Of a stretch of DNA of 64,000 nucleotides, positions 1 through 8,148 are shown piece after piece. Source of the DNA: Clostridia bacterium (GTDB taxonomy: Bacteria; Bacillota; Clostridia; TANB77; CAG-508); contig JAFWYK010000004.1 of assembly GCA_017517685.1 (NCBI GenBank), forward strand, positions 1 to 64,000. The letters are read 5' to 3'. Both the position numbers and the translations under genes were made by a program. The notes under the pieces are model-generated. The model was given only the letters and a program-made list of their open reading frames with translations, searched no databases and had not been told where the DNA came from. The stretch's first letter is position 1. Each line of letters opens with the position of its first letter.

Positions 1-205
1 CATGTACTGTTAAATATCCATCTTCTACATCTATTTCTATATTCTCTTTTTGATATCCTGGTAGCTCAATACCAATTAAGTACTTGTCTGTTTTCTCTTT
101 AATATCTGTTTTCATTATTTTGCTTTCATGTTCTGTAAAAAATGGATCTGCAAACATTTCTCCTAATAAATCAAATTCGTTTTTTAGTCTTGGTATCATC
201 ATCAT
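1..205 (-). CDS. Small heat-shock protein, Hsp20/alpha-crystallin family (N-terminal part)
   Basis: The minus-strand frame begins at a triple ATG (205-197) and stays open to the window edge, so only about 68 N-terminal residues are present. It reads MMMIPRLKNEFDLLGEMF, then MKTDIKE and IGIELPGYQKENIEIDV. This is the usual start of an Hsp20 protein: an Asp/Phe-rich N-terminal arm leading into the first strands of the alpha-crystallin domain with the ELPGxxKExI signature. Hsp20 proteins are ATP-independent cytoplasmic holdases that bind unfolding proteins. An AGGAAG-type ribosome binding site lies just upstream. The CIRCE-like operator and sigma-A promoter further upstream independently support a heat-shock role. 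The C-terminal half lies outside the window. Confidence 0.85.
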   Translation of the reverse strand, partial: MMMIPRLKNEFDLLGEMFADPFFTEHESKIMKTDIKEKTDKYLIGIELPGYQKENIEIDVEDGYLTVH

Positions 206-298
206 ATCAATCTACTTCCTTTCATTTTTATGTGTTGACACCCTTTTAGGTAGCACATATTTAATTATTAAAAGATATCTTTTATTTTTAACAACTAT

Positions 299-327
299 AT
301 AATATCACCATTTTTTAGCAATGTCAA
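299..327 (-). promoter_or_regulatory. Sigma-A promoter of the hsp20 gene
   Basis: On the minus strand a perfect -35 TTGACA (327-322) is followed after exactly 17 bp by -10 TATTAT (304-299), roughly 95 bp upstream of the hsp20 start. The -35 element lies inside the CIRCE-like inverted repeat. Confidence 0.7.
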
Positions 328-341
328 TAGTAGAGTGCTAA
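315..341. promoter_or_regulatory. CIRCE-like HrcA operator
   Basis: The plus strand reads TTAGCAATG, nine bases, GAGTGCTAA. The CIRCE consensus is TTAGCACTC-N9-GAGTGCTAA: the right arm is perfect, the left arm matches 6 of 9, and the spacer is exact. It covers the -35 box of the hsp20 promoter, where an HrcA repressor would block transcription. HrcA control of this gene is an inference. Confidence 0.7.
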
Positions 342-569
342 AATTACAAAATTTTCACAATAAATTTTTGTGCTAGTCGTTTGCTTTACAACTAACACTA
401 TTTACTACAACCATAACAATAAATTACTATTTATCTAACAAATTACAAAAGTAAGAATTGCTAGTTTTTATTTTTTCAATACATTATTTATTCTTTTCAA
501 TATCTGACTATACAGATAATACAACTTATTATATAATAAAATTATTATATAATAAATGGAGGATTAATT

Positions 570-1454
570 ATGAATTCAAAGATATTTCTAATAAATATAA
601 TAATCATATATATACTAATTTCCTTCAATTTTACATCGTTTGCGGGTTTAGATTATTATGTCGCCGATAAATATATAATGGAAATAAAAAATATTAATGA
701 ATCAATAGAAAAAATTGACTTAGTAAATTATGAAGAATGTAAAAGTAATGAAGTTAGTCAATCACTTCAAACTTATACTGAACAAGTTTCACTATTTGAC
801 GAAGACAGTTCTATTATCGTACCTGACTACAATAAAGAACTTTTTTATGTAGAACCATCTATTAGTTATAATTATCTATATGGAGAATCTACAAAGAATC
901 CCGAATCACATGTTATTAGTGGTCATACAGTAAAACACGATGACAATGGAAACATTGTTGCTTTAGATATTGCTACCGATAAAAAATTCAAAAATAAAAA
1001 TCAATTAATTGGTAACTTTTGGAATAGTACAGATAATATTCAAGATTTAGAGTTTATATGCGTTAGAACAATAACATATACATGTTATAAAATTACTCCT
1101 ATAAAACAATTAGATACTAACCAAATAATTTCAAATACTTTCACTTATGACCATGATGATCTAGAAAATCTAACAATAGGTATTAGATTTTTAAATACTA
1201 ATCAAGAATATAAAACTTATTTAACAAAACATCCTTACATAGGTTTAGAAAGAACAATGGGAACTGAAAAATTAGATAGCGCTAAAATTATAAGATACGA
1301 TTACGAAACACGTTCATATGAAACAAATGCTAGTTATGATTTTACTAAACCTAAAACAGATCCACTAATATATCTAATTATTAGCTTATCAACATTATTA
1401 ATTATTATAATAATAGTATATAAAATAATACGTAAAAAATTAAACAATACATAA
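570..1454 (+). CDS. Secreted, C-terminally membrane-anchored protein of unknown function
   Basis: A 294-residue protein with a GGAGG ribosome binding site 7 bp before the ATG. A hydrophobic N-terminal segment (residues 4-24) looks like a signal peptide. A second strongly hydrophobic stretch near 265-285 (rich in Ile/Leu), followed by KIIRKK, would anchor the C-terminus. The mature part should therefore sit outside the membrane. I recognise no family. A fragment TITYTC near residue 168 loosely recalls the sortase TLxTC motif, but there is no suitable Arg after it and no convincing catalytic His region, so I do not call it a sortase. It is a single-gene unit closed by a hairpin terminator. Confidence 0.6.
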   Translation: MNSKIFLINIIIIYILISFNFTSFAGLDYYVADKYIMEIKNINESIEKIDLVNYEECKSNEVSQSLQTYTEQVSLFDEDSSIIVPDYNKELFYVEPSISYNYLYGESTKNPESHVISGHTVKHDDNGNIVALDIATDKKFKNKNQLIGNFWNSTDNIQDLEFICVRTITYTCYKITPIKQLDTNQIISNTFTYDHDDLENLTIGIRFLNTNQEYKTYLTKHPYIGLERTMGTEKLDSAKIIRYDYETRSYETNASYDFTKPKTDPLIYLIISLSTLLIIIIIVYKIIRKKLNNT

Positions 1455-1465
1455 TAGCAAATAAT

Positions 1466-1498
1466 AAAGCGAATAAATTTAAAAATTTATTCGCTTTT
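1466..1498 (+). terminator. Rho-independent terminator
   Basis: A 15-bp perfect inverted repeat (AAAGCGAATAAATTT at 1466-1480 against 1483-1497), 11 bases after the stop of the upstream plus-strand gene, with Ts at the 3' end of the stem. Confidence 0.7.
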
Positions 1499-1524
1499 AC
1501 TTTATACTATCTCCCTTGATTTTT

Positions 1525-1761
1525 TTATTGTTCTTTATTTTCTTCAGGAGTACACCAAAATTCATAATCTAGTGCAGCTAATGGACTCAACGATTCTATT
1601 GAAAGAATTTCTTCTAAATTGGTACTGTCATCTATATTAAAGTACACTGAAGGATCTCTTTCGTTCTCTATAGTTTCAAATACATTCTTTGGTATCTTCT
1701 CATTATATGTCTCGCCTAAATAATTTAAATAGCAATATACTTCGGCATATATACTCAGCAC
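1525..1761 (-). CDS. Small conserved hypothetical protein
   Basis: A 78-residue acidic protein starting at GTG (1761). It begins VLSIYAEVYCYLNYLG and has the pattern YAEV..L..L...Y...IP......I...........NID......L. From memory, this resembles a short family common in AT-rich gut Firmicutes: an IP-containing helix, an FNID-like segment and a C-terminal LAxLxxxFWC ending. No function is known to me. A TGA codon lies in frame 15 bases upstream, so no longer start exists, and the ribosome binding site is weak. Expression from the GTG is therefore not certain. Confidence 0.5.
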   Translation of the reverse strand: MLSIYAEVYCYLNYLGETYNEKIPKNVFETIENERDPSVYFNIDDSTNLEEILSIESLSPLAALDYEFWCTPEENKEQ

Positions 1762-1850
1762 TTTTCTCTTGTATCATACTTTACTTCTATTTTAAAATAT
1801 ATTTTCATTGTATCAATACCTATATTTCATTTCAAAAAGTATTTGATGTA

Positions 1851-1880
1851 AAAAAAGCATAAGCACTTAATTGCTTATGC
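1851..1880 (-). terminator. Rho-independent terminator
   Basis: Stem GCATAAGCA / TGCTTATGC (1857-1865 with 1872-1880). On the minus strand it is followed by six Ts, just downstream of the hypothetical gene ending at 1889. Confidence 0.8.
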
Positions 1881-1888
1881 CCTTACTT

Positions 1889-2296
1889 TTATTCTAAAAA
1901 TAATTCCACTCCATATTCATCAAGTGTTCCTGAAATAGTATATATAACTTCTAATACAGCTTTTAATTCTGGAGCAATAGGATCATCTAAATCCCAATAT
2001 CCTAAATTTTCTGTTTTAATTGTATGTGGTTCTCCATCATTATAAACTACAATTTCATTTGTAACTCCATCTAGAATTGGTGGTGTATCTAATTCTTCTA
2101 CTTCAAAAATATCACTATAATCTAAAATTGTGCTTTTAATCATTTCTATATCACCATATTCTAGTGTATATTCTTCTGTATTTCCAGAAGCATCAACTAC
2201 AATTACATTATTTTCCTTAGTATCTAATATTGTTATTTCTTGCATTGCATCAATACCATAAGCATCACTTAAAGTATATTTAAAAATTTCATCCAT
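1889..2296 (-). CDS. Acidic hypothetical protein
   Basis: A 135-residue protein. I place the start at the ATG at 2296 (MDEIFKYTLSDAYGID) because AAGGAG sits 8 bp before it; an earlier in-frame ATG at 2338 has no ribosome binding site and coincides with the promoter region. The sequence is rich in Asp/Glu and beta-prone, with no signal peptide or membrane segment, so it is probably cytoplasmic. I recognise no family. It has its own promoter and terminator and so is a single-gene unit. Confidence 0.6.
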   Translation of the reverse strand: MDEIFKYTLSDAYGIDAMQEITILDTKENNVIVVDASGNTEEYTLEYGDIEMIKSTILDYSDIFEVEELDTPPILDGVTNEIVVYNDGEPHTIKTENLGYWDLDDPIAPELKAVLEVIYTISGTLDEYGVELFLE

Positions 2297-2337
2297 AAGT
2301 ATATCTCCTTTAAAAAATAATCTATATGTATAAAACA

Positions 2338-2366
2338 TTAATACCTTATTTTTTATATCTAGTCAA
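2338..2366 (-). promoter_or_regulatory. Probable sigma-A promoter
   Basis: On the minus strand TTGACT (2366-2361), 17 bp, then TATTAA (2343-2338), about 40 bp upstream of the start at 2296. The -35 is good and the -10 imperfect. Confidence 0.5.
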
Positions 2367-2411
2367 TATATATATAATTTTTTTCACACAATTTTTATAA
2401 AAAAAATATTA

Positions 2412-2440
2412 TTGTATTTAATTTTTCTATATGATATCAT
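2412..2440 (+). promoter_or_regulatory. Probable sigma-A promoter
   Basis: TTGTAT (2412-2417), 17 bp, TATCAT (2435-2440), followed by an AAAGGAGA ribosome binding site and the ATG at 2476. Confidence 0.4.
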
Positions 2441-2475
2441 ATTTATAGTACTATATATCACAAAGGAGAAAGCAT

Positions 2476-3057
2476 ATGGAAAAAAAAGATATAACTGCTC
2501 AAACAACAGTTAGAGCTATTATTACAGGTTTTGTATCATATGGAACAATATCAGTGTTTATAATGCTTTGCTTATACGCTGTATTAGAAAATTTATTATC
2601 AAACTTTAAAGGAACTTCAACAACAGGATTATATATAACAATCCCTTTAATGGCTGTTATTTTATTATTCCTAGTACTACATCTAGTTTGTAAATTAAGT
2701 ACTTATGATGTATTTAAAAAATGCAAAACGAATATAGATAATTATAAAACAATAAATAAATTTATGAATATTTTCTTTATTGCTTGTATAATAGTAGTAA
2801 TCTTTATATTCACACAACTTTTAAACTTAAATTTAAAATTTCAACTTGCATCAATGGAATATTCTTTAATGCAATATGAAAATGTTTTCTCTGAAGGTCA
2901 TATTACTATGTTACATGAAAAAATGAGATCACAATTCAATGCATCAAAAATTAATTTAACTATATCAACAACAATACTAAGCATCGGTACCGCACTTTCA
3001 TTCTTATCATTAATACCATATCAAAGAAAAATGATTACAAAATACAATGAAGTATAA
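2476..3057 (+). CDS. Multi-pass membrane protein of unknown function
   Basis: A 193-residue hydrophobic protein with an AAAGGAG site before the ATG. About four membrane helices are visible, near residues 12-36, 50-70, 95-118 and 160-180. The longest soluble part (about 118-155) contains MEYSLMQYENVF and HEKMRSQFNAS. There are no recognisable catalytic or transport motifs and I cannot assign a family. It stands alone between its own promoter and a clear terminator. Confidence 0.55.
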   Translation: MEKKDITAQTTVRAIITGFVSYGTISVFIMLCLYAVLENLLSNFKGTSTTGLYITIPLMAVILLFLVLHLVCKLSTYDVFKKCKTNIDNYKTINKFMNIFFIACIIVVIFIFTQLLNLNLKFQLASMEYSLMQYENVFSEGHITMLHEKMRSQFNASKINLTISTTILSIGTALSFLSLIPYQRKMITKYNEV

Positions 3058-3065
3058 AATATATT

Positions 3066-3098
3066 TACCCTTAATTTTGAAATTAAGGGTATTTTTTT
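3066..3098 (+). terminator. Rho-independent terminator
   Basis: Stem TACCCTTAATT / AATTAAGGGTA (3066-3076 with 3081-3091) followed by a run of seven Ts, directly after the stop at 3057. Confidence 0.85.
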
Positions 3099-3157
3099 GC
3101 ATTTTTTATTAAATAAATTAATATACTATTATATAAATAAATTTTAAGGATTTAACT

Positions 3158-3893
3158 ATGAATAATATTAGTATAATTAGTTTATATGGTCTTATTTTTG
3201 GTATGCTTGGAACTACTTTTCGGCGGTATTATTGGTGCTTATTTAAACATTACCTCCAAAAAGTTTTTAAGTTTTATTTTAGAATTTGCATCCGGAATAA
3301 TGACTGCAATTATTTGTTTTAATTTGATACCAGAATCATTAAAAATAATTAATATTTCTCTTACAGTATCAGGCATTTTAATAGGTATTTTTACAATGAT
3401 TTATTGTTCAAAAATAGTTGACAAACGATTATTAAATGATAAAAAAACAAATAATAATTTATTTAAATCTGGAATAGTTATTGCTATAGGAATTGCTATT
3501 CACAACTTACCTGAAGGATTAGCTATTGGAGCTGGTTTCGAGTCATCAGAAAGTCTTGGTTATACATTAGCTCTTGCAATTGCAATTCATGATATTCCTG
3601 AAGGTATCTCTGTTGCTCTACCAATAAAATCTGGTGGTTATTCTAAAACTAAATCAGTATTAATAACAGCTTTATCTGGTTTCACAACAGCAATTGGTGC
3701 AACTTTAGGTGCAATCATTGGTTCTATTTCCCCAACTCTAATAGGTCTTTCTTTAAGTTTTGCATCAGGTGCTATGCTTTATATTGTATCTTGTGAACTT
3801 ATACCCGAATCTAAATCTATTTATAAAGGAAATTTTTCTTCATTTGGAAATATTCTTGGTTTATTACTAGGACTTATTTCAACTTGCATTTAA
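3158..3893 (+). CDS. ZIP-family metal transporter, interrupted by a one-base frameshift
   Basis: The ATG at 3158 has a TAAGGA site 7 bp upstream and reads MNNISIISLYGLIFGMLGTT before leaving the frame at a run of four Ts (3217-3220). Removing one T joins GMLGTT directly to FGGIIGAYLN in the frame that continues to 3893, restoring a normal ZIP N-terminus. The rest has about eight membrane helices and both ZIP signatures, HNLPEG (helix IV) and HDIPEG (helix V), which carry the metal-binding His and Glu. ZIP proteins move zinc or other divalent metals into the cytoplasm. The second-frame ORF could start at 3186, but it has no ribosome binding site there and a poor N-terminus. The frameshift is either a real inactivating change or a sequencing error in the T run. 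The restored protein is about 244 residues. Confidence 0.8.
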
Positions 3894-3922
3894 AAAGACT
3901 GAGATTTATAATCTCAGTCTTT
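3894..3922. terminator. Bidirectional terminator between the ZIP gene and prfA
   Basis: Stem AAAGACTGAGAT / ATCTCAGTCTTT (3894-3905 with 3911-3922) between the convergent stops at 3893 and 3931. A and T flanks serve both strands. Confidence 0.8.
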
Positions 3923-3930
3923 ACTATTTG

Positions 3931-4992
3931 TTATTGATTTTCACCTTTTAATCTTTCAGCTCTATCTGTTGCAATTAGATTATCAACCATCTCATCCATA
4001 TCTCCGTTTAAGAAGTTTTCAAATTGGAATACACTAAATCCAATTCTATGATCTGTAATTCTTCCTTGAGGATAGTTATAAGTTCTAATCTTTTCACTTC
4101 TATCTCCAGATCCTACTTGACTTCTTCTTTCACTTGCAACAGCTTTTTCTTGTTTTTCTCTTTCAATATCATAAATTTTTGATCTTAACATTCTCATAGC
4201 ATATTCTCTATTTTGAAGTTGTGATCTTTCTGTTTGACATTCTGCAACAATTCCTGTTGGTTCGTGAATTAATCTAACTGCAGATGATGTTTTATTAACG
4301 TGTTGTCCACCAGCACCTGATGCTCTAAACACTTCCATTCTAATATCAGCTGGATTAATTTCAACATCTACATCTTCTACTTCTGGAAGAACTGCAACAG
4401 TAGCTGTTGATGTATGAATTCTACCACTTGATTCTGTATCTGGAACTCTTTGTACTCTATGAACGCCAGATTCAAATTTAAATCTACTAAAAGCTCCTTT
4501 TCCAGTAATCATGAATGATATTTCTTTATATCCTCCAATACCTGTTTCATTTTCATATATTACATCAATTTTAAATCCTTTTCTTTCAGCATACATAGAA
4601 TACATTCTAAATAATACTCCAGCAAATAGAGCAGCTTCTTCTCCACCAGCACCAGCTCTAATTTCACAAATAACGTTTTTATCATCATTTGGATCTTTAG
4701 GAATTAATAATATTTTTAATTCTTCTTCAATTTTTGGAAGTTTTTCTTTAGCATCTAACATTTCCATTTCAGCTAATTCTTTCATTTCTGGATCTTCCAT
4801 CATTTCTTTAGCATCTTCTAAATTTTTAGACACTTGTTTATATTCTCTGTATTTTAATACTACGTCTTCAATATCACTATGTTCCTTCATTAATTTAGTC
4901 CATTCGCTTTGTCTAGAAATTACTTCTGGATCTGCTATTAATCCATTTAATTCCTCATATCTTTTTTCTACGTCTTTCAATTTTTGAAACAT
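3931..4992 (-). CDS. prfA: Peptide chain release factor 1
   Basis: A 353-residue protein of the usual RF1 length. RF1 reads UAA and UAG in the ribosomal A site and triggers peptidyl-tRNA hydrolysis. The catalytic [10 protein letters not shown] loop is present with GGQ at about 228-230. The stop-codon-reading tripeptide is PDT (about 184-186, within [14 protein letters not shown]), which fits the RF1 P-x-T pattern and not the SPF of RF2. The N-terminal coiled domain (residues 1-100) is rich in Glu/Lys. AGGGGAA lies upstream of the ATG. The gene stands without the prmC or tdk neighbours seen in some Firmicutes. It may be read from the yhaO-yhaN unit 59 bp upstream, since no clear terminator separates them. 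Confidence 0.97.
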   Translation of the reverse strand: MFQKLKDVEKRYEELNGLIADPEVISRQSEWTKLMKEHSDIEDVVLKYREYKQVSKNLEDAKEMMEDPEMKELAEMEMLDAKEKLPKIEEELKILLIPKDPNDDKNVICEIRAGAGGEEAALFAGVLFRMYSMYAERKGFKIDVIYENETGIGGYKEISFMITGKGAFSRFKFESGVHRVQRVPDTESSGRIHTSTATVAVLPEVEDVDVEINPADIRMEVFRASGAGGQHVNKTSSAVRLIHEPTGIVAECQTERSQLQNREYAMRMLRSKIYDIEREKQEKAVASERRSQVGSGDRSEKIRTYNYPQGRITDHRIGFSVFQFENFLNGDMDEMVDNLIATDRAERLKGENQ

Positions 4993-5051
4993 AAAAATCT
5001 TTTCCCCTTACTTTTTTAAAATCACTATTTATTATTATAACTCATTTTCAC

Positions 5052-6935
5052 CTATTTTTCAAGGTTTATTAAATTATATTCAATATTTAACTTGTCAAGT
5101 ATTTCGATTTCTCTATTAGAACATGTAAATAATATTATTTGATTATTTTCAAAATTTGTTTTTAAATATTTTAAAATATTTGCAATTCTATCATCATCAA
5201 AATATGCTAGAGCTTCATCAAGTACTATTGGAAGTGATTCATCTGATATCTCATTTAATGCACTCAATCTTAATGATAAATACATTTGATCTATAGTTCC
5301 TGTACTTAATCTATATGCAGGCATATAGCTACCATTTTGAACTTCTACACTTAAGCCTTCTTCATCATTTAAAACAATATTTTTATATCTTCCTTCAGAT
5401 ATTTTTGAAATTATATCTACTAAATTTTGTGTAAATCTTGGACTGATATTTTGTTTCATCATTTCATAAGCTTTTTCCATACATTCTTTGGCTATATTAT
5501 ATGATTTATTTAAACTTAATAATTCTTCTTTTTCTTCTTCAGCAGCTATTAATTCTTCTTCAATTTTTGCTAAATTCTCAAGTTTTTGATTAACTAATTT
5601 TGAATCATTTTCTAAAGATTGAATTTTAAATTTAATTGTATTAATTCTATTTTCTTTTCTATCAATTTCTCTATCTAGATTTTCAAAATTTATTGATAAT
5701 GCATCTTCCATAAAATCCATAGATAAATATTCTGAATACTTTTCAATTATTTCTCTATTTGCTTTATCAATTGATTGATCAAGAAGAGCTTCTTTTTCAT
5801 CTGCTTCTCTTTTTTGCTTTTCCCTATTTTCTTTTAATACTTCTATTTCATTTTCTATTTTTTGATAATTTTCATTTTGTTTTTTTATTGATTTTTTCTC
5901 AAATTTTTCTTTATCAATTTTAGCTTTAATTAGTACTAAAACCATTGGTATTAGTGCTAATAAATTAATTAATTTATTTGTATTAATTATCATTAATATA
6001 ATAAATGTTATTAAGAAAATTGCAGCAGCAATATAATAATTTTTTAAACTTAATTGTTTTACTTCTTCTGTTATTTGTTCTTTCTCAATCTTTGAATTTA
6101 ATTCTTTAATTTTTTCATTATATTCTTTTTCTAATTTTCTATTAAAATTAATCTCTGCATCTTTAATTTTATTTCCATCTTGAAGCGCTTTTATCTCTTT
6201 TAAAAAGCTTCTTTCATATGTTTCTGTCTTTTCTTCTTCTTTTAATGTTTCTTTTTCTACTGAATTATTAAAAGAACCAGACTTATACATTTCAAGAGAT
6301 TGTTTTTCTCCACTTAATCTTCTTATTTTATCTTGAACAATATTAATTGGTCTTTGAGAAGTTCTTTCTGTTCCAACTTCTTCATTTTGTCTTTTTCCAA
6401 TTTTATCCATTGTTTTTTTATAAGAAACATTATCATCACCAGTTGATACTAAATTACTTATTTTTTGTATTATACTATTTTGACTCGCTCTACTTAATTT
6501 AACACCTTCTTGTTCAGTAATAGCAGTATTATAAAATGTTTCTTCATCTATTCCTGTTTGAACAGTAAAGAAATCTATTCCTCTAGTCTTATCTATTGGA
6601 AACTCTTTTGAAATATCTTCTTTTCTTGAATTATATATCACAGGATTTTTCTTTTTAAATTCTCTATAAACTTCAAAATTTTCTCCATTATCTAATGTAT
6701 AACTAATTTTTCCTGAAAATTCATCGTTAACCCATGGTTTATATCTATCAAAATCAGATATTTCTTTTCCATTTTTATTTTTAGATACACCATAAAACAT
6801 ACTTGATATAAATTTTAAAAGACTTGACTTACCAGCTTCATTCTTACCATAAACGATATTTATTCCACTTGACAAATCAATTTCTTTATTTTTTATTTTT
6901 CCAAAACCATTAATTTTTAATTTATCAATTTTCAA
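5052..6935 (-). CDS. yhaN: YhaN-like SMC/SbcC-type AAA ATPase
   Basis: A 627-residue protein. An ABC/SMC-type head is split between the ends: Walker A GKNEAGKSS (about 30-38) in the N-terminal part, and at the C-terminus the signature-like LSTGTIDQMYLSLRLS followed by Walker B in LPIVLDEALAYFDDDR. Long Glu/Lys-rich coiled-coil segments fill the middle. Two hydrophobic stretches near 297-338 look like membrane helices, as in Bacillus YhaN and unlike SbcC. With the metallophosphoesterase encoded 13 bp upstream it should form a Rad50-Mre11-like or SbcCD-like nuclease-ATPase pair acting on DNA ends, possibly at the membrane. It is shorter than typical YhaN (about 960 residues), mainly in the coiled coil. 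Confidence 0.85.
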   Translation of the reverse strand: MKIDKLKINGFGKIKNKEIDLSSGINIVYGKNEAGKSSLLKFISSMFYGVSKNKNGKEISDFDRYKPWVNDEFSGKISYTLDNGENFEVYREFKKKNPVIYNSRKEDISKEFPIDKTRGIDFFTVQTGIDEETFYNTAITEQEGVKLSRASQNSIIQKISNLVSTGDDNVSYKKTMDKIGKRQNEEVGTERTSQRPINIVQDKIRRLSGEKQSLEMYKSGSFNNSVEKETLKEEEKTETYERSFLKEIKALQDGNKIKDAEINFNRKLEKEYNEKIKELNSKIEKEQITEEVKQLSLKNYYIAAAIFLITFIILMIINTNKLINLLALIPMVLVLIKAKIDKEKFEKKSIKKQNENYQKIENEIEVLKENREKQKREADEKEALLDQSIDKANREIIEKYSEYLSMDFMEDALSINFENLDREIDRKENRINTIKFKIQSLENDSKLVNQKLENLAKIEEELIAAEEEKEELLSLNKSYNIAKECMEKAYEMMKQNISPRFTQNLVDIISKISEGRYKNIVLNDEEGLSVEVQNGSYMPAYRLSTGTIDQMYLSLRLSALNEISDESLPIVLDEALAYFDDDRIANILKYLKTNFENNQIILFTCSNREIEILDKLNIEYNLINLEK

Positions 6936-6948
6936 TTTTTATCACCTC

Positions 6949-8022
6949 TTACATTGCTTCTAAACCTATTTCAATTGCTTTTTGATATTCTTTTTCGCTA
7001 CATAATCCTTGTTCATACATTTTACATACTTCCCTTACAAACATACCTTTTAATGTATCTTGAAGAGCGATATGTTCTAAATCTATTGCAAGATTTGTAC
7101 AATCTTTTATTTTAAGAATATTGTCATGTGATACCATTTGAAGTAATAATCTTGTATCTATTTCAAAGTTTCTTCTTCCAACAAGTACAATCTTATACAT
7201 TGTCATATCATTTATATATCTATCTAATATTTTTTCAGCTAATTCTTCTTTAGAATTTAGTCCATCTACAGCTATCTCAATTTCTTCAAATTTTCTATCA
7301 TCTAGTTCAACAAATTCCATTGAAAATCCTGATTTTGTTATATCTCCCGCAATCATTCCATGAGATCCAAGCTCATCAAATCCAAGTGATATTGTTGATC
7401 CTGGATAATAAATTTTGTTTTTATTTTCTATATTGTTTTTATGCACATGTCCTAAAGCGATATAATCAAATCCTAGGCCATTTAATTTTGATTCAAGTGC
7501 TGGGTTGTATGAAAAACCATCTTCGTCTTTTGACCCATTTAAATCGCAATGGGCAACTAATATGTTTAGCTTATTAGAAAAAGGAACATTTACACTTTCA
7601 AGTTCAGATGAATTCATATAAAAATCATTAAATGCCATACCATATACATTAACATTTTCATCTTCATATTTTTCAACTTTTGGACTTGAAAATACCATTA
7701 CATTATCTCCAAAATCATGAGTTGCATAATATGAATTTTTTAAATATGGATCATGATTCCCAGGTGTTATAAATATCTTTGTATTTGGAATTCTATTAAA
7801 CTCTTTAGTAATAAAATCAATTGTAGATTTTTTTACATACTCTTGTTCATATAAATCTCCAGCTATAAAAAAATATTCTACTCCATTTTTTTCAATAAAA
7901 TCGATTACTTTTTTAAATGCATTTCTTTGCTCTAATCTTCTTTTTTCACCTAAATTTTCTTTACTATTTAATGACGTAAAAGGTGCATCAAAATGCATAT
8001 CCGCTATATGTACAAACTTCAT
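6949..8022 (-). CDS. yhaO: YhaO-like metallophosphoesterase (SbcD/Mre11 family)
   Basis: A 357-residue DNA exonuclease-type calcineurin phosphoesterase. The metal-binding motifs appear in order: ADMHFDAPF (D-x-H, about 8-10), FIAGDLYE (GD), TPGNHDPY (GNHD), VAHCDL and ALGHVHKN (GHxH). These bind two metal ions for phosphodiester cleavage. The region after residue 240 corresponds to the capping domain. The gene precedes and is cotranscribed with the YhaN-like ATPase, the same order as yhaO-yhaN in Bacillus. A GGAGAT ribosome binding site and a promoter lie directly upstream. Confidence 0.88.
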   Translation of the reverse strand: MKFVHIADMHFDAPFTSLNSKENLGEKRRLEQRNAFKKVIDFIEKNGVEYFFIAGDLYEQEYVKKSTIDFITKEFNRIPNTKIFITPGNHDPYLKNSYYATHDFGDNVMVFSSPKVEKYEDENVNVYGMAFNDFYMNSSELESVNVPFSNKLNILVAHCDLNGSKDEDGFSYNPALESKLNGLGFDYIALGHVHKNNIENKNKIYYPGSTISLGFDELGSHGMIAGDITKSGFSMEFVELDDRKFEEIEIAVDGLNSKEELAEKILDRYINDMTMYKIVLVGRRNFEIDTRLLLQMVSHDNILKIKDCTNLAIDLEHIALQDTLKGMFVREVCKMYEQGLCSEKEYQKAIEIGLEAM

Positions 8023-8049
8023 AATATATCTCCTTTTCTTGATTATATG

Positions 8050-8079
8050 ATTTTATCATAACAACATTTCTTAAGTCAA
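8050..8079 (-). promoter_or_regulatory. Probable sigma-A promoter of yhaO-yhaN
   Basis: On the minus strand TTGACT (8079-8074), 18 bp, then TAAAAT (8055-8050) preceded by TGA, giving an extended -10. Confidence 0.55.
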
Positions 8080-8112
8080 TAATTTGCGAAAATTTGTTCT
8101 TTTTGTTTTAAT

Positions 8113-8143
8113 AAAAAAGTAGCTAGCTTTTTTAGCTAGCTAC
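8113..8143 (-). terminator. Rho-independent terminator after the virD4-like gene
   Basis: A perfect 10-bp stem GTAGCTAGCT / AGCTAGCTAC (8119-8128 with 8134-8143), followed on the minus strand by a six-T run, immediately after the stop at 8149. Confidence 0.85.
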
Positions 8144-8148
8144 CAATA

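Noticed and set aside
570..1454. Possible sortase for the giant surface proteins
   Set aside because: TITYTC only loosely resembles TLxTC. No Arg follows at the right place and the His context does not fit, so a sortase call is unsupported.
1525..1761. Pseudogene status of the 78-residue protein because its ribosome binding site is weak
   Set aside because: The frame is intact from GTG to stop and keeps a recognisable pattern, so I keep it as a gene with modest confidence.
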